A stretch of 64,000 bases of DNA from the NCBI RefSeq assembly GCF_900169275.1, contig NZ_FXZC01000004.1, positions 62,001-126,000 on the forward strand. Reading direction: 5' to 3'. A program made the position numbers and the translations under genes. Under the pieces are notes generated by a model. The model was not told the origin of the DNA. It was given only the letters and a program-made list of their open reading frames with translations, and did not search any database. The stretch is from Brevibacterium casei CIP 102111 (lineage in GTDB: Bacteria > Actinomycetota > Actinomycetes > Actinomycetales > Brevibacteriaceae). Shown here in pieces: positions 15,592 through 23,742 of this stretch (position 1 is the first letter of the stretch; every line of letters begins with the position of its first letter).

Positions 15592-16793
15592 GCGACCGTG
15601 AGACCCGCATCGCCGAACTCGGCGATCGGTACCTTCCCGACGATGCGCTCGAGCGCTTCCGCGAGCGCGCGGCCGTCTACGACCGGGAGAACACGTTCTT
15701 CGACGAGGACCTCGAGGAGCTGCGCGCCCTCGGCTACCTCACGCTCTTCGTCCCCGAATCCCACGGCGGTCCCGGGCTCAGTCTTTTCGAGGTCGCCCGC
15801 CTCCAGCAGCGCCTCGCCGCGGCGGCCCCGGCGACGGCACTGGCGGTCAATATGCACCTCATGACCACGGGTGTGGCCACAGCGCTCGCCGACCGCGGGG
15901 ATGACTCCCTGACCTGGGTCTTCGACGAGACCATGGCCGGGGAGATCTTCGCCTTCGGCATCTCGGAGCCCGGCAACGACTGGGTCCTCCAAGGCTCGAC
16001 CACCGAGGCGGTGCCGACACCCGACGGCGGATACGAGCTCACCGGCGTGAAGATCTTCACCTCGCTCTCCCCGGTGTGGACTCGGCTCATCGTCCACGGT
16101 GCGATCACCCCGGACGACGACGGGATCGCCGGCCCCGACGCGGACGCCCCCGCCGAAGGGGAGCTCGTCTACGGCTTCATCGACCGCAGGGCCCCGGGGA
16201 TCACGGTCTCCGACCAGTGGGACGTCCTCGGGATGCGGGCCTCACAATCGCGGGCGACGATCCTCGACCACGTGCCGATGCGCCCCGACCGCGTCTCCCG
16301 CATCATCCCGGCCGGCCGTCACCCGGACCTCCTCACCTTCGCGATCACGAGCAACTTCCAGCTCCTCATCGCCGCCGTCTACGCCGGGGTCGCCGCCCGC
16401 GCCCTCGAGATCGGGGCGGCGGCGCTGAAGAAGCGGAGGTCGGCGAAGGCGGGAACGTCCTTCGCCGAGGTGCCCGAGACCCGTGCCCGGCTCGCCGACG
16501 CCCACCTCGACTACCAGGCCGTGCCCGCGATGATCGACGCGTACGCCCGGGACTTCGACGACCTCGTCGACCACGGTGCAGGGTGGCCGCTGCGTCTCGT
16601 GGCCGCCCGGATCACGGCCGCCGAGGTGGCCCGCTCGGCGGCGGAGATCGCCTTGATGAGCACCGGCGGCAGCGGCTTCGACAACGCGCATGAGGCCTCC
16701 CGCCTCTACCGGGATGCGACCGCGGGTCTCTTCCACCCGCCGAGCGCCGATGCCGCGCGCCCGATGTACGCAGCCGCTCTCCTCGACGACTGA
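15588..16793 (+). CDS. Acyl-CoA dehydrogenase family protein
   Basis: A 401-residue flavoprotein with the acyl-CoA dehydrogenase layout: helical N-terminus, middle beta domain (FGISEPGNDW, VKIFTSLS), and C-terminal helical domain ending MSTGGSGFDNAHEASRLYRD. These enzymes introduce a trans-2 double bond and pass electrons to ETF; EtfBA is encoded 9 kb away. The usual catalytic base in the C-terminal domain cannot be placed with confidence from sequence alone. The ATG overlaps the ketosynthase stop, so it is the last gene of the ligase-ketosynthase operon. It could desaturate a product of the pathway. Confidence 0.83.
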   Translation: MSDRETRIAELGDRYLPDDALERFRERAAVYDRENTFFDEDLEELRALGYLTLFVPESHGGPGLSLFEVARLQQRLAAAAPATALAVNMHLMTTGVATALADRGDDSLTWVFDETMAGEIFAFGISEPGNDWVLQGSTTEAVPTPDGGYELTGVKIFTSLSPVWTRLIVHGAITPDDDGIAGPDADAPAEGELVYGFIDRRAPGITVSDQWDVLGMRASQSRATILDHVPMRPDRVSRIIPAGRHPDLLTFAITSNFQLLIAAVYAGVAARALEIGAAALKKRRSAKAGTSFAEVPETRARLADAHLDYQAVPAMIDAYARDFDDLVDHGAGWPLRLVAARITAAEVARSAAEIALMSTGGSGFDNAHEASRLYRDATAGLFHPPSADAARPMYAAALLDD

Positions 16794-16825
16794 GGCATCC
16801 TCGACATCTGAGGCCTCCTCGATCT
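16790..16825. repeat. Tandem 18-nt duplication at the acyl-CoA dehydrogenase stop
   Basis: Two 18-nt units (16790-16807 and 16808-16825) share CTGAGGC-TCCTCGA and differ at three positions. The first unit contains the TGA stop. This looks like a local duplication; no function is evident. Confidence 0.45.
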
Positions 16826-16896
16826 CCAGGTCGACCGCCGACGTCGATCCTCTCTGGCAGCCCTCTGTGCACTTCCGATGTGTCCGCGGAAACATA

Positions 16897-16924
16897 TTGA
16901 CGTATAAACATACGTGCATACGAT
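16897..16924 (+). promoter_or_regulatory. Leaderless promoter with embedded palindrome before the metal ATPase
   Basis: TTGACG (16897-16902) and TACGAT (16919-16924) are 16 nt apart and place the transcription start at the A of ATG 16931, so the mRNA would be leaderless. The palindrome ACGTATAAACATACGT (16900-16915) fills the spacer between the two promoter elements. A repressor bound there would block RNA polymerase directly. ArsR/SmtB-type metal sensors use AT-rich palindromes in this position, but no such regulator gene is adjacent. Confidence 0.55.
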
Positions 16925-16930
16925 GGAACT

Positions 16931-18970
16931 ATGGACACGGCAGCACGCAAGGACGGGACACCGACGACCACTCGATCGAAGGATGACGGACACGGTCACG
17001 GTCGCCTCGGCGGGCCCGCCTGGGAACTCGGGTTCGCGATCACCTCCGGTGTCACGTACATCGCCGGGGCGATCTTCGAGTACTTCGTCCCCGGGGCACC
17101 TCTGACGCAGATCGCCATCCCCCTCTTCCTCGCCACGTACTTCTTCGGCGGGTTCTTCACCTTCGCGACCGCGATCAACTCCGTGCGACACGGCCGGTTC
17201 GAGGTCGACTTCCTCATGCTCGTCGCCGCGATCGGTGCCGCAAGCGTCGGTCGCTTCGCCGAGGGCGCCGTCCTCCTCTTCCTCTTCTCGCTCGGGCATG
17301 CGCTCGAGGAGTATGCGATGGGCCGAGCGAAGAAGTCGATCGAAGCGCTCGCCGAACTGGCCCCGGCCACAGCGCTGGTCCGCGTCGGCGACGACGTCGT
17401 CGAGCGGCCCACAGAGGACCTCGTGATCGGCGATGTCGTCGTCGTCCGACCTCATGCCCGGATCCCCGCGGACGGCTTCGTCGCCGTCGGCACTTCGGCC
17501 GTCGACCAGGCGGCGATCACCGGTGAGAGCATTCCCGCCGAGAAGTCGCCGGTCGCCGACCCCGGCGACGCCCTCGACAACCCGGGTCGGATCGACACGG
17601 CCTCGCGGGTCTTCGCCGGCACCGTCAACGGCTCGGGCTCCCTCGACATCGTCGTCCTCGCTGTGGCCGCCGATTCGACGCTCTCCCACGTCGTCACGAT
17701 GGTCCGCGAGGCCGACGACACGAAGAGCGCGACCCAGCGATTCATCGACCGGTTCCAGCGCTGGTACGTGCCCGCGGTCATCGCGCTCGTCGTCGCCGTC
17801 CTCGCCTTCGGGTGGCTCTTCCTCGACGAATCGTTCGCCGACAGCTTCTACCGGGCGATGCTCGTCCTCGTCGCCGCGAGCCCTTGTGCGCTCGCGATCG
17901 CCACTCCCGCCGCCGTGCTCTCGGGTGTCGCCCGGGCGGCCCGCGCGGGCCTGCTCATCAAGGGCGGCGGACCGCTGGAGACGCTCGGCAAGGTGCGCTC
18001 GATCGCCTTCGACAAGACCGGCACCCTGACGTGGGGTCTGCCCCGGCTCACCGACATCCGACCCGCCGAGGGCGTCGACGCCGCCGAACTCTCCCGCGTC
18101 GCGCTCGCCCTCGAATCCTCCGTCGACCACCCCCTGGCCACGGCGATCGTCGCCGGCCTCGAACCCCGGATTCCGGCCGCGGATCGCCTCGAGGCCGGCG
18201 ACGTCGAATCGGTCACGGGACAGGGTGTGACCGCAATGATCGCGGGCGAACCGGCGGAACTCGGCAGCCTGCGGATGTTCGCCGGCGACCTCACCCCGGA
18301 GATCGACGGTCTCGTCACTCAGCTGCAGGACGAGGGACGGACGATCATGGTCGTGCGGTGGGGCGGACGGTTCCTCGGCGCCCTCGGCGTCATGGACGCC
18401 CCCCGATCCGAGGCGAAGGCCGTCATCAGCTCACTGCGGACCTCCGGCGTCGACGAGCTCGTGATGATCTCCGGGGACAACCAGCGCGTCGCGGATGCGA
18501 TCGGCTCCGAGGTCGGTGTCGACACCGCCGCCGGCGACCTCATGCCCGAGGACAAGGTGTCGACGATCCGCCGCCTCGCCTCGCAGGGCGACACCGCGAT
18601 GGTCGGCGACGGCGTCAACGACGCACCGGCGATGGCCAACGCCTCGGTGGGCGTGGCCATGGGCGCGGCGAGCTCCGCGGTGGCGCTCGAGACCGCCGAC
18701 GTGGCGCTGATGAGCGACGACATCGGCAAGGTCCCGTTCCTCATCCGGCTCAGCCGGGCCTCCTCGGCGATCATCCGGCAGAACCTCATCGCCTCCCTCG
18801 TCATCGTCGCCTTCCTCGTTCCCGCAAGCCTGCTCGGCCTGCAGATGGGGCCGGTCGTCTTCATCCATGAGGGTTCGACCTTCCTCGTCGTGCTCAATGC
18901 ACTGCGGCTGCTGCGCTTCGGCAACGGCGACGAGCACTCGGGCATCGCTCACGAGGCCAGGCCCGAGTAG
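16931..18970 (+). CDS. P1B-4-type heavy-metal transporting ATPase
   Basis: A 679-residue P-type ATPase in the membrane. Hallmarks seen are ITGESIPAEKSP (actuator domain), the phosphorylation motif DKTGTLT with Asp361, and GDGVNDAPA in the nucleotide region. The metal-site motif in the sixth membrane helix is SPC (Ser317-Pro-Cys319), and the penultimate helix holds HEGST (His646-Thr650). SPC plus HEGGT/HEGST marks the P1B-4 subgroup (CtpD, CtpJ, CoaT), which exports Co2+, Fe2+ or Ni2+ rather than copper. There is no N-terminal metal-binding domain, only a short His-containing DDGHGHG segment, which also fits P1B-4. Regulation is suggested by the palindrome in its promoter. Confidence 0.9.
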   Translation: MDTAARKDGTPTTTRSKDDGHGHGRLGGPAWELGFAITSGVTYIAGAIFEYFVPGAPLTQIAIPLFLATYFFGGFFTFATAINSVRHGRFEVDFLMLVAAIGAASVGRFAEGAVLLFLFSLGHALEEYAMGRAKKSIEALAELAPATALVRVGDDVVERPTEDLVIGDVVVVRPHARIPADGFVAVGTSAVDQAAITGESIPAEKSPVADPGDALDNPGRIDTASRVFAGTVNGSGSLDIVVLAVAADSTLSHVVTMVREADDTKSATQRFIDRFQRWYVPAVIALVVAVLAFGWLFLDESFADSFYRAMLVLVAASPCALAIATPAAVLSGVARAARAGLLIKGGGPLETLGKVRSIAFDKTGTLTWGLPRLTDIRPAEGVDAAELSRVALALESSVDHPLATAIVAGLEPRIPAADRLEAGDVESVTGQGVTAMIAGEPAELGSLRMFAGDLTPEIDGLVTQLQDEGRTIMVVRWGGRFLGALGVMDAPRSEAKAVISSLRTSGVDELVMISGDNQRVADAIGSEVGVDTAAGDLMPEDKVSTIRRLASQGDTAMVGDGVNDAPAMANASVGVAMGAASSAVALETADVALMSDDIGKVPFLIRLSRASSAIIRQNLIASLVIVAFLVPASLLGLQMGPVVFIHEGSTFLVVLNALRLLRFGNGDEHSGIAHEARPE

Positions 18971-19003
18971 ACCGGCTCTCCCCTCGAAGCCGGCCGATCC
19001 CCG

Positions 19004-19045
19004 GTTCGGTCCGCGCACAGCCCGACAGCTGTGCGCGGACCGAAC
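19004..19045. terminator. Perfect 17-bp hairpin after the metal ATPase
   Basis: GTTCGGTCCGCGCACAG (19004-19020) is the exact complement of 19029-19045 with an 8-nt loop. It lies 34 nt after the ATPase stop, between convergent genes, and probably terminates the ATPase transcript. It has no T-tract. Confidence 0.6.
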
Positions 19046-19075
19046 GCTGTGCGGGAAGGACGCCCGGCGCGAATC

Positions 19076-19126
19076 GAGGACGCGCAGTGTCGATTTCTCG
19101 TTCGGGAATCGACACCGCGCGTCCTC
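19076..19126. repeat. GTGTCGATT-family palindrome (copy D)
   Basis: The arms GAGGACGCGCAGTGTCGATT (19076-19095) and 19107-19126 are complementary except for one base, with an 11-nt loop. A related palindrome lies at 51897-51959, also between convergent genes. It probably also ends the E2 transcript arriving from the right. Confidence 0.6.
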
Positions 19127-19148
19127 AACGCGCGTCCGGGGTGGGTGC

Positions 19149-20708
19149 TCAGACCTCCGGGAGGAGGGAGATCGGGTTCTCGATGCAGTCGGCGACGAAG
19201 GTGAGGAACTCGCTCGGCTCCGCACCGTCGCATGCGCGATGGTCGAAGACGAAGCTCAGGTACATCACCTTGCGGACGGTGAGCTCGCCGTCGACGACCC
19301 ACGGCCGGTCCTTGATCCGGCCGAGGCCGAGCATGGCGACCTCGGGCAGGTTGATGATCGGTGCCGACCCGTCGACGCCGAACACCCCGTAATTGTTGAG
19401 CGTGAACGTGCCGCCGGAGAGCTCCGAGGCCGCGAACTTGCCGGTCGACGCCTTGCCGACGGTGTCGACGATCGAGTCGCGCAGCTGCCGCAGATTCATC
19501 TCGCCGGCTCCGTGGACGACGGGAACCATGAGCCCGCGCGGGGTCTGCGCGGCGAGCCCGAGGTTGATGTCGCCGTGGGTGACGATCTCGTTCGCCGCCG
19601 TGTCGATCGACGAGTTGAGGATCGGGTACTGCTTGAGCCCGGCGATGACGAACCGCGCGACGAGTGCGAGCAGCGAGTACTTCTCACCCGTGCGCGCCTC
19701 GAGGGCCTTCTTCGTCCGCAGCAGCTCGGTGGCGTCGACGTCGAGCCAGATCGTCGCCTCGGGAATCTCATTCCGCGACTGCGTGAGCCTCTCCGACACG
19801 ACCTTCCGCAGACCCGTGATCGGAGTCCGGGTGTCACGGTCGGTGCTTTCGACCGTCGAAGCCGTCGCCGAGGCGGCCGGCTGTCCGGCGGTGCTGCTGG
19901 TGAGGTCGGTGGTCGTGCCGGTCTCGATCGCCGCGAGGACATCGGCCCTCGTCACGACTCCGCCGGGACCCGTGCCCGTGAGGTGCTTCGCGCTCAGCCC
20001 ATGCTCCTGGGCGAGGCGGCGCACGATCGGCGAGGTGACCGGCGAGGTTGTGGGCGACGACGGTGCTGCCGGTGCAGCGGGCTGGGCGGCTGCGGATGCG
20101 GACTGTGCCGGGGCGGCCTTCGCCGCCGCCGGCTGTGTCGCTGTCGGCTGGGCGGGCGTCGTAGCCGTTTCCGGGGCAGTCGCCGCAGCGCTGATGTTTC
20201 CAGCATTGCTGGTCTCAGCACTGCTGCCGCTCCCGGCACTGCGCTTGCCGCCGAACGTCCGCTTCTTGCCCGAGCGGGCCTTGGGCTCCGAAGCGCCGTA
20301 GCCGATGAGGTTCGCACCGCCGCCTTCGACGCCGACGGGATCCTCAGCATCATCGGCGGCCGGCGGCTCGGTCGGATCCTCCTCGGCGCCGGTGCCTGCA
20401 ACGGCAGCCGCGTCACCCGGGTCGGCGGGCGAACCTCCGGCCTCAGCCCCCGCCTCGGCGACGGAGAGCAGAGCCTGCCCGGCCTCGACCGTGTCTCCGG
20501 CCTCGGCATGGAGGGCGACGACCGTGCCCGCGAAGGGGCAGGGGAGTTCGACGACGCTCTTGGCCGACTCGACCTCGACGACCATCTGGTCGACGTGGAC
20601 GGTGTCGCCGACGGCGACCTTCCAGCTGATGAGCTCCGCCTCGGTGAGGCCCTCTCCCAGGTCAGGGAGGATGAAGTCGCGGGCACCCGCGCTCGTCACG
20701 GCACTCAT
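19149..20708 (-). CDS. Branched-chain 2-oxoacid dehydrogenase E2 (dihydrolipoamide acyltransferase)
   Basis: A 519-residue E2. Order of domains: lipoyl domain (about residues 8-85) with the lipoyl lysine Lys50 in VESAKSVVELP; a long Ala/Pro/Thr-rich linker; a peripheral subunit-binding domain (SPIVRRLAQEHGLSAKHLTG); and the catalytic domain with active-site His490 and Asp494 in DHRACDGA. The DHRxxDG arrangement is the E2 hallmark, though the residue before the Asp is Cys here. The enzyme transfers acyl groups from E1 to CoA. ATG 20708 is chosen because it overlaps the E1beta stop (TGATG). With two separate E1 subunits in the operon, the branched-chain (Bkd) assignment is favoured over pyruvate dehydrogenase. 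Confidence 0.88.
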   Translation of the reverse strand: MSAVTSAGARDFILPDLGEGLTEAELISWKVAVGDTVHVDQMVVEVESAKSVVELPCPFAGTVVALHAEAGDTVEAGQALLSVAEAGAEAGGSPADPGDAAAVAGTGAEEDPTEPPAADDAEDPVGVEGGGANLIGYGASEPKARSGKKRTFGGKRSAGSGSSAETSNAGNISAAATAPETATTPAQPTATQPAAAKAAPAQSASAAAQPAAPAAPSSPTTSPVTSPIVRRLAQEHGLSAKHLTGTGPGGVVTRADVLAAIETGTTTDLTSSTAGQPAASATASTVESTDRDTRTPITGLRKVVSERLTQSRNEIPEATIWLDVDATELLRTKKALEARTGEKYSLLALVARFVIAGLKQYPILNSSIDTAANEIVTHGDINLGLAAQTPRGLMVPVVHGAGEMNLRQLRDSIVDTVGKASTGKFAASELSGGTFTLNNYGVFGVDGSAPIINLPEVAMLGLGRIKDRPWVVDGELTVRKVMYLSFVFDHRACDGAEPSEFLTFVADCIENPISLLPEV

Positions 20709-21733
20709 CACAGATCCCAATCCCACGATTCGAGGGCGTCGAGAACGCGTTCGGCGGTCGGCAAGTAGTACTCCTCGAGCTTGGGGGACGGGTAGGGGAC
20801 GTCGAAGCCGGTGACCCGGAGGATCGGGGCGGCGAGGTAGGTGAAGTTGCGTTCGGTGACCCGAGCGGCCACCTCGGCGCCGTATCCGCCGAATTGGGCG
20901 GCCTCGTGGATGACGGCGGCGCGGCCGGTCTTGCGGACCGAGGCGGACACGGTCTCATCGTCGAACGGGGAGAGTGTGCGCAGGTCGATGACCTCGATGG
21001 ACAGGCCGTGCTCGGCTCCCGCCTCGGCGGCCTCGAGGGCCGTGCGCACGGTCGGACCGTACGCGAGGAGGGTGGCGTCGGTGCCCTCGCGGATCACCTC
21101 GGCGCGGTTCATCGGGGCCGTGGTCACCGGGAGGCTGAGCTTGTCCTTCATCCAGTACCGGGACTTCGGCTCCATGAAGATCACGGGATCGTCGGAGGCG
21201 ATCGACTCGCGCAGCAGCGAGTAGGCATCGGCCGGGTTCGACGGGGTGACGACGGTCAGCCCCGGCGTCGACGTCCAGTACGCCTCGGAGGAGTCCGAAT
21301 GGTGTTCGACGCCGCCGATGTCGCCGGCGTAGGGGATGCGGATGGTGATGGGCAGGCTGATGCGGCCCTTCGTCCGGTTCCGCATCTTCGCGATGTGGGA
21401 GACGATCTGCTCGAACGCGGGGTAGGCGTACGCGTCGAACTGCATCTCGATGACCGGGCGCATGCCCGCCATCGCCATGCCGATCGCGGTTCCGGCGATG
21501 CCGGACTCGGCGAGCGGGGAGTCCCAGACGCGCTCGGGTCCGAACTCCTTCCGCAGGCCTTCGGTGACGCGGAAGACCCCGCCGAGGCGGCCGACGTCCT
21601 CGCCGTAGACGACGACGTTCTCGTCCTCGGCCAGGGAATCGCGCAGGGCCTGGTTGAGCGCCTTCGTCATCGTCACCGAGGTCGGTGCCGGAGTCGTGTC
21701 CTCGGTCGTCGGTGCGTCCGTCGTCGCGGTCAT
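20708..21733 (-). CDS. Branched-chain 2-oxoacid dehydrogenase E1 beta subunit
   Basis: A 341-residue E1beta with the transketolase-like pyrimidine domain. Conserved segments include VVVYGEDVGRLGGVFRVT near residue 40, SPLAESGIAGTAIGMA, and MEPKSRYW. It joins E1alpha in a thiamine-diphosphate heterotetramer that decarboxylates branched-chain 2-oxoacids from valine, leucine and isoleucine. The ATG overlaps the E1alpha stop by 4 nt, and its own stop overlaps the E2 start. About 20 N-terminal residues are Thr/Pro/Asp-rich and probably disordered. Confidence 0.88.
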   Translation of the reverse strand: MTATTDAPTTEDTTPAPTSVTMTKALNQALRDSLAEDENVVVYGEDVGRLGGVFRVTEGLRKEFGPERVWDSPLAESGIAGTAIGMAMAGMRPVIEMQFDAYAYPAFEQIVSHIAKMRNRTKGRISLPITIRIPYAGDIGGVEHHSDSSEAYWTSTPGLTVVTPSNPADAYSLLRESIASDDPVIFMEPKSRYWMKDKLSLPVTTAPMNRAEVIREGTDATLLAYGPTVRTALEAAEAGAEHGLSIEVIDLRTLSPFDDETVSASVRKTGRAAVIHEAAQFGGYGAEVAARVTERNFTYLAAPILRVTGFDVPYPSPKLEEYYLPTAERVLDALESWDWDL

Positions 21734-22833
21734 GCGCGGGCACCTGCGAGTTCGGCTTCACACTGGGCCTGCTGCTCGCGCAGTGCGGGGCGCGGGTTCG
21801 CGTAGACGTAGGCGAAGAGCTCGGTCGGGTCGATCTCGGCCTCGGTGTTCATCGCGTCGCGCACCGATGCGGCGAGGGTCTCAGCCTCGTCGGCGACTGT
21901 CGCCACGGCCTCGTCGTCGAGGACTCCGCGGGCGCGGAGGAACGCCTCGAGGCGCGTGATCGGGTCGAACTGCTTCCAATGCTCGACCTCCTCGGAGTCG
22001 CGGTACTTCGTCGGATCGTCGGAGTTCGTGTGCGACTCCATCCGGTAGGTGAGGCACTCGATGAGGGTCGGGCCGTCGCCTTCGCGTCCGCGCTCGAGGG
22101 CCGCAGAGACGGCGGCGAAGACCGCGGCGACGTCGTTGCCGTCGACGCGGATGCCCGGCATCCCGTAGCCGGCCGCGCGGTCGGCGAGCATCGTCGCATT
22201 CGACTGCTCGCGCAGCGGGGTCGAGATCGCGTACTGGTTGTTCTGGAGGACGAAGACGGTCGGGGTCTGCCACACCGAGGCGAAGTTGAAGGCCTCGTGG
22301 GTGTCGCCCTCGCTGCTCGCGCCGTCGCCGAGGAAGGTGAGCGTGCACGCCTCCCGGCCCTTGAGCTTCGACGCCATCGCGAAACCGGCGGCGTGGAGGG
22401 TCTGGGTGGCCAGCGGTGTCGCCGCTGGTGAGGTGTGGTACTCCTGCGGGTCGAAGCCACAGTGCCAGTCGCCGCGGAAGGCCGCGAGGATCTCTCCGAC
22501 GGGCACACCGCGGGTGAGCAGCGCGGCCGAGTCGCGGTAGGTGGGGAAGAGCCAGTCGCCCGGTGCGAGCGCGGTCGTCGCCCCCACCTCGCACGCCTCC
22601 TGTCCGGCGGCGGACGGGTACGTGGCCAGGCGTCCCTGCCTGGTCAGGTGGGTCACCTGGGCCTCGAAGCGGCGCACGAGGACCATCTGCCGGTAGAGGC
22701 CGGCCAGCGTCCGGTCGCTCGGGATCTCGAGGCCGTCGGTGTCGGTGTCGGTGGGCTGTCCGTCGGGGCCGATGAAGCTGATGGGCTGCAGCTGCGGCAG
22801 CGAGCGGCCGGTGGTGGGAACGTCGATGGTCAT
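21730..22833 (-). CDS. Branched-chain 2-oxoacid dehydrogenase E1 alpha subunit
   Basis: A 367-residue E1alpha. The thiamine-diphosphate motif starts at GDGASSEGD and ends with the downstream NN pair in VLQNNQYAIS. YRDSAALLTRG and the phosphorylation-loop-like region YRMESHTNSDDPTKYR are typical of the family. It is the first gene of the minus-strand E1alpha-E1beta-E2 operon. E3 (lipoamide dehydrogenase) is not in the window. A small hairpin lies 63-79 nt upstream. Branched-chain rather than pyruvate specificity is inferred from subunit type and sequence feel, not proven. Confidence 0.88.
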   Translation of the reverse strand: MTIDVPTTGRSLPQLQPISFIGPDGQPTDTDTDGLEIPSDRTLAGLYRQMVLVRRFEAQVTHLTRQGRLATYPSAAGQEACEVGATTALAPGDWLFPTYRDSAALLTRGVPVGEILAAFRGDWHCGFDPQEYHTSPAATPLATQTLHAAGFAMASKLKGREACTLTFLGDGASSEGDTHEAFNFASVWQTPTVFVLQNNQYAISTPLREQSNATMLADRAAGYGMPGIRVDGNDVAAVFAAVSAALERGREGDGPTLIECLTYRMESHTNSDDPTKYRDSEEVEHWKQFDPITRLEAFLRARGVLDDEAVATVADEAETLAASVRDAMNTEAEIDPTELFAYVYANPRPALREQQAQCEAELAGARA

Positions 22834-22895
22834 ACCCTCATGATGACGTGAGCCGCATCACCGATCCAGGCTCTGAGATCGGTCACGGACGGGGG

Positions 22896-22912
22896 TGCCG
22901 ATCGTGTCGGCA
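22896..22912 (-). promoter_or_regulatory. Palindrome and GGTGGACGTT repeats upstream of the E1-E2 operon
   Basis: TGCCGA (22896-22901) and TCGGCA (22907-22912) form a small palindrome with a 5-nt spacer. Just beyond it, GGTGGACGTT occurs twice (starting near 22915 and 22949). These could be regulator sites for the operon; the support is weak. Confidence 0.3.
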
Positions 22913-23001
22913 AAGGTGGACGTTGTGAGCGATCGGAGGCGGTCTCGGTGGACGTTTGGCACCGGGGTTTCGAGGGTGCGGGAGGGGCTCTCGGGCGCCG
23001 C

Positions 23002-23511
23002 TCAGATCTCGCCCCAGCGGTAACCTCGAGCGGTGAACGCCGCGGCGACCCGGTCCTTCTTCCCTTCGACACTGCCATGGAACGCCTGATGCCCGCCGGC
23101 GGTGAGGATCGTCAGCTTGCCGCCGTCGAAGTAGGCGGTCGAGAACGACTCCCGCGAGATCCGCACCGGATGGCCGTTGCGTGTGTCCACCGTGATCGCG
23201 TCGTCGTCGATGCGCAGCCGCGGCACCGAGGCGGAGATGACGAGGGCGGCGACGGCCCCGAGCACGGCGCCGACGAACGGCCGGGCGATGACCACCCACT
23301 GCTCGTCGAATCCGCTGAGCTTCTCGATGGCATCGCCGAAGGGGATGGGGAAGCGTGCCGCGACGGAACCGAGCGCGGGGAGGAAGAAGCCGAGCGCGAT
23401 GCCTGCCGCCACGCAGACGAGACCGATGATGACGGCGTCCGATCGTTTGAGCTCGAAGACCTCCGATTCGCCGCGGACGTGTCCGGAGTCGGCGTCTGGC
23501 GTGGTGGGCAT
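23002..23511 (-). CDS. YqeB-like membrane protein with C-terminal PH-like domain
   Basis: A 169-residue protein. Two transmembrane segments (about residues 28-50 and 75-96) are followed by an extended beta-rich region (RLRIDDDAITV ... ISRESFSTAYFDGGKLTIL) of the kind seen in bacterial PH-like domains. The overall plan resembles Bacillus YqeB and relatives; function is unknown. Its promoter region is shared with a divergent TetR gene and contains two tandem palindromes, so its expression is probably repressed by that TetR protein. Confidence 0.65.
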   Translation of the reverse strand: MPTTPDADSGHVRGESEVFELKRSDAVIIGLVCVAAGIALGFFLPALGSVAARFPIPFGDAIEKLSGFDEQWVVIARPFVGAVLGAVAALVISASVPRLRIDDDAITVDTRNGHPVRISRESFSTAYFDGGKLTILTAGGHQAFHGSVEGKKDRVAAAFTARGYRWGEI

Positions 23512-23571
23512 CGTTCCTCCCTGGTCTGGGTCTGCGTTCTGGGCGCGGTCCGAGCGCGTCAGCTCGCGTAC

Positions 23572-23612
23572 TGGAACATAAGTGTACCAAAGTGGAACAA
23601 TGATGTTCCACT
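23572..23612. promoter_or_regulatory. Tandem TetR-type operators between YqeB-like and TetR genes
   Basis: O1, TGGAACATAAGTGTACCA (23572-23589), has one mismatch between its half-sites. O2, GTGGAACAATGATGTTCCAC (23592-23611), is perfect and extends to 9-bp arms at 23591-23612. Their half-sites are the same (TGGAACA), and their centres are about 21 nt apart, two helical turns. The adjacent TetR gene is the obvious candidate to bind both. Confidence 0.65.
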
Positions 23613-23742
23613 AGGGAAGGGTGGGGGAATGGCCGGTTGATGGTGCAGGCGGAGGGTCGACGCCGGACGGAGTCGATCCGCGCGCGGTGATCGGCGAGGA
23701 TGGGAAGGCGCGCATGAGTGCGAACGACGACGGAAGGTGCAT

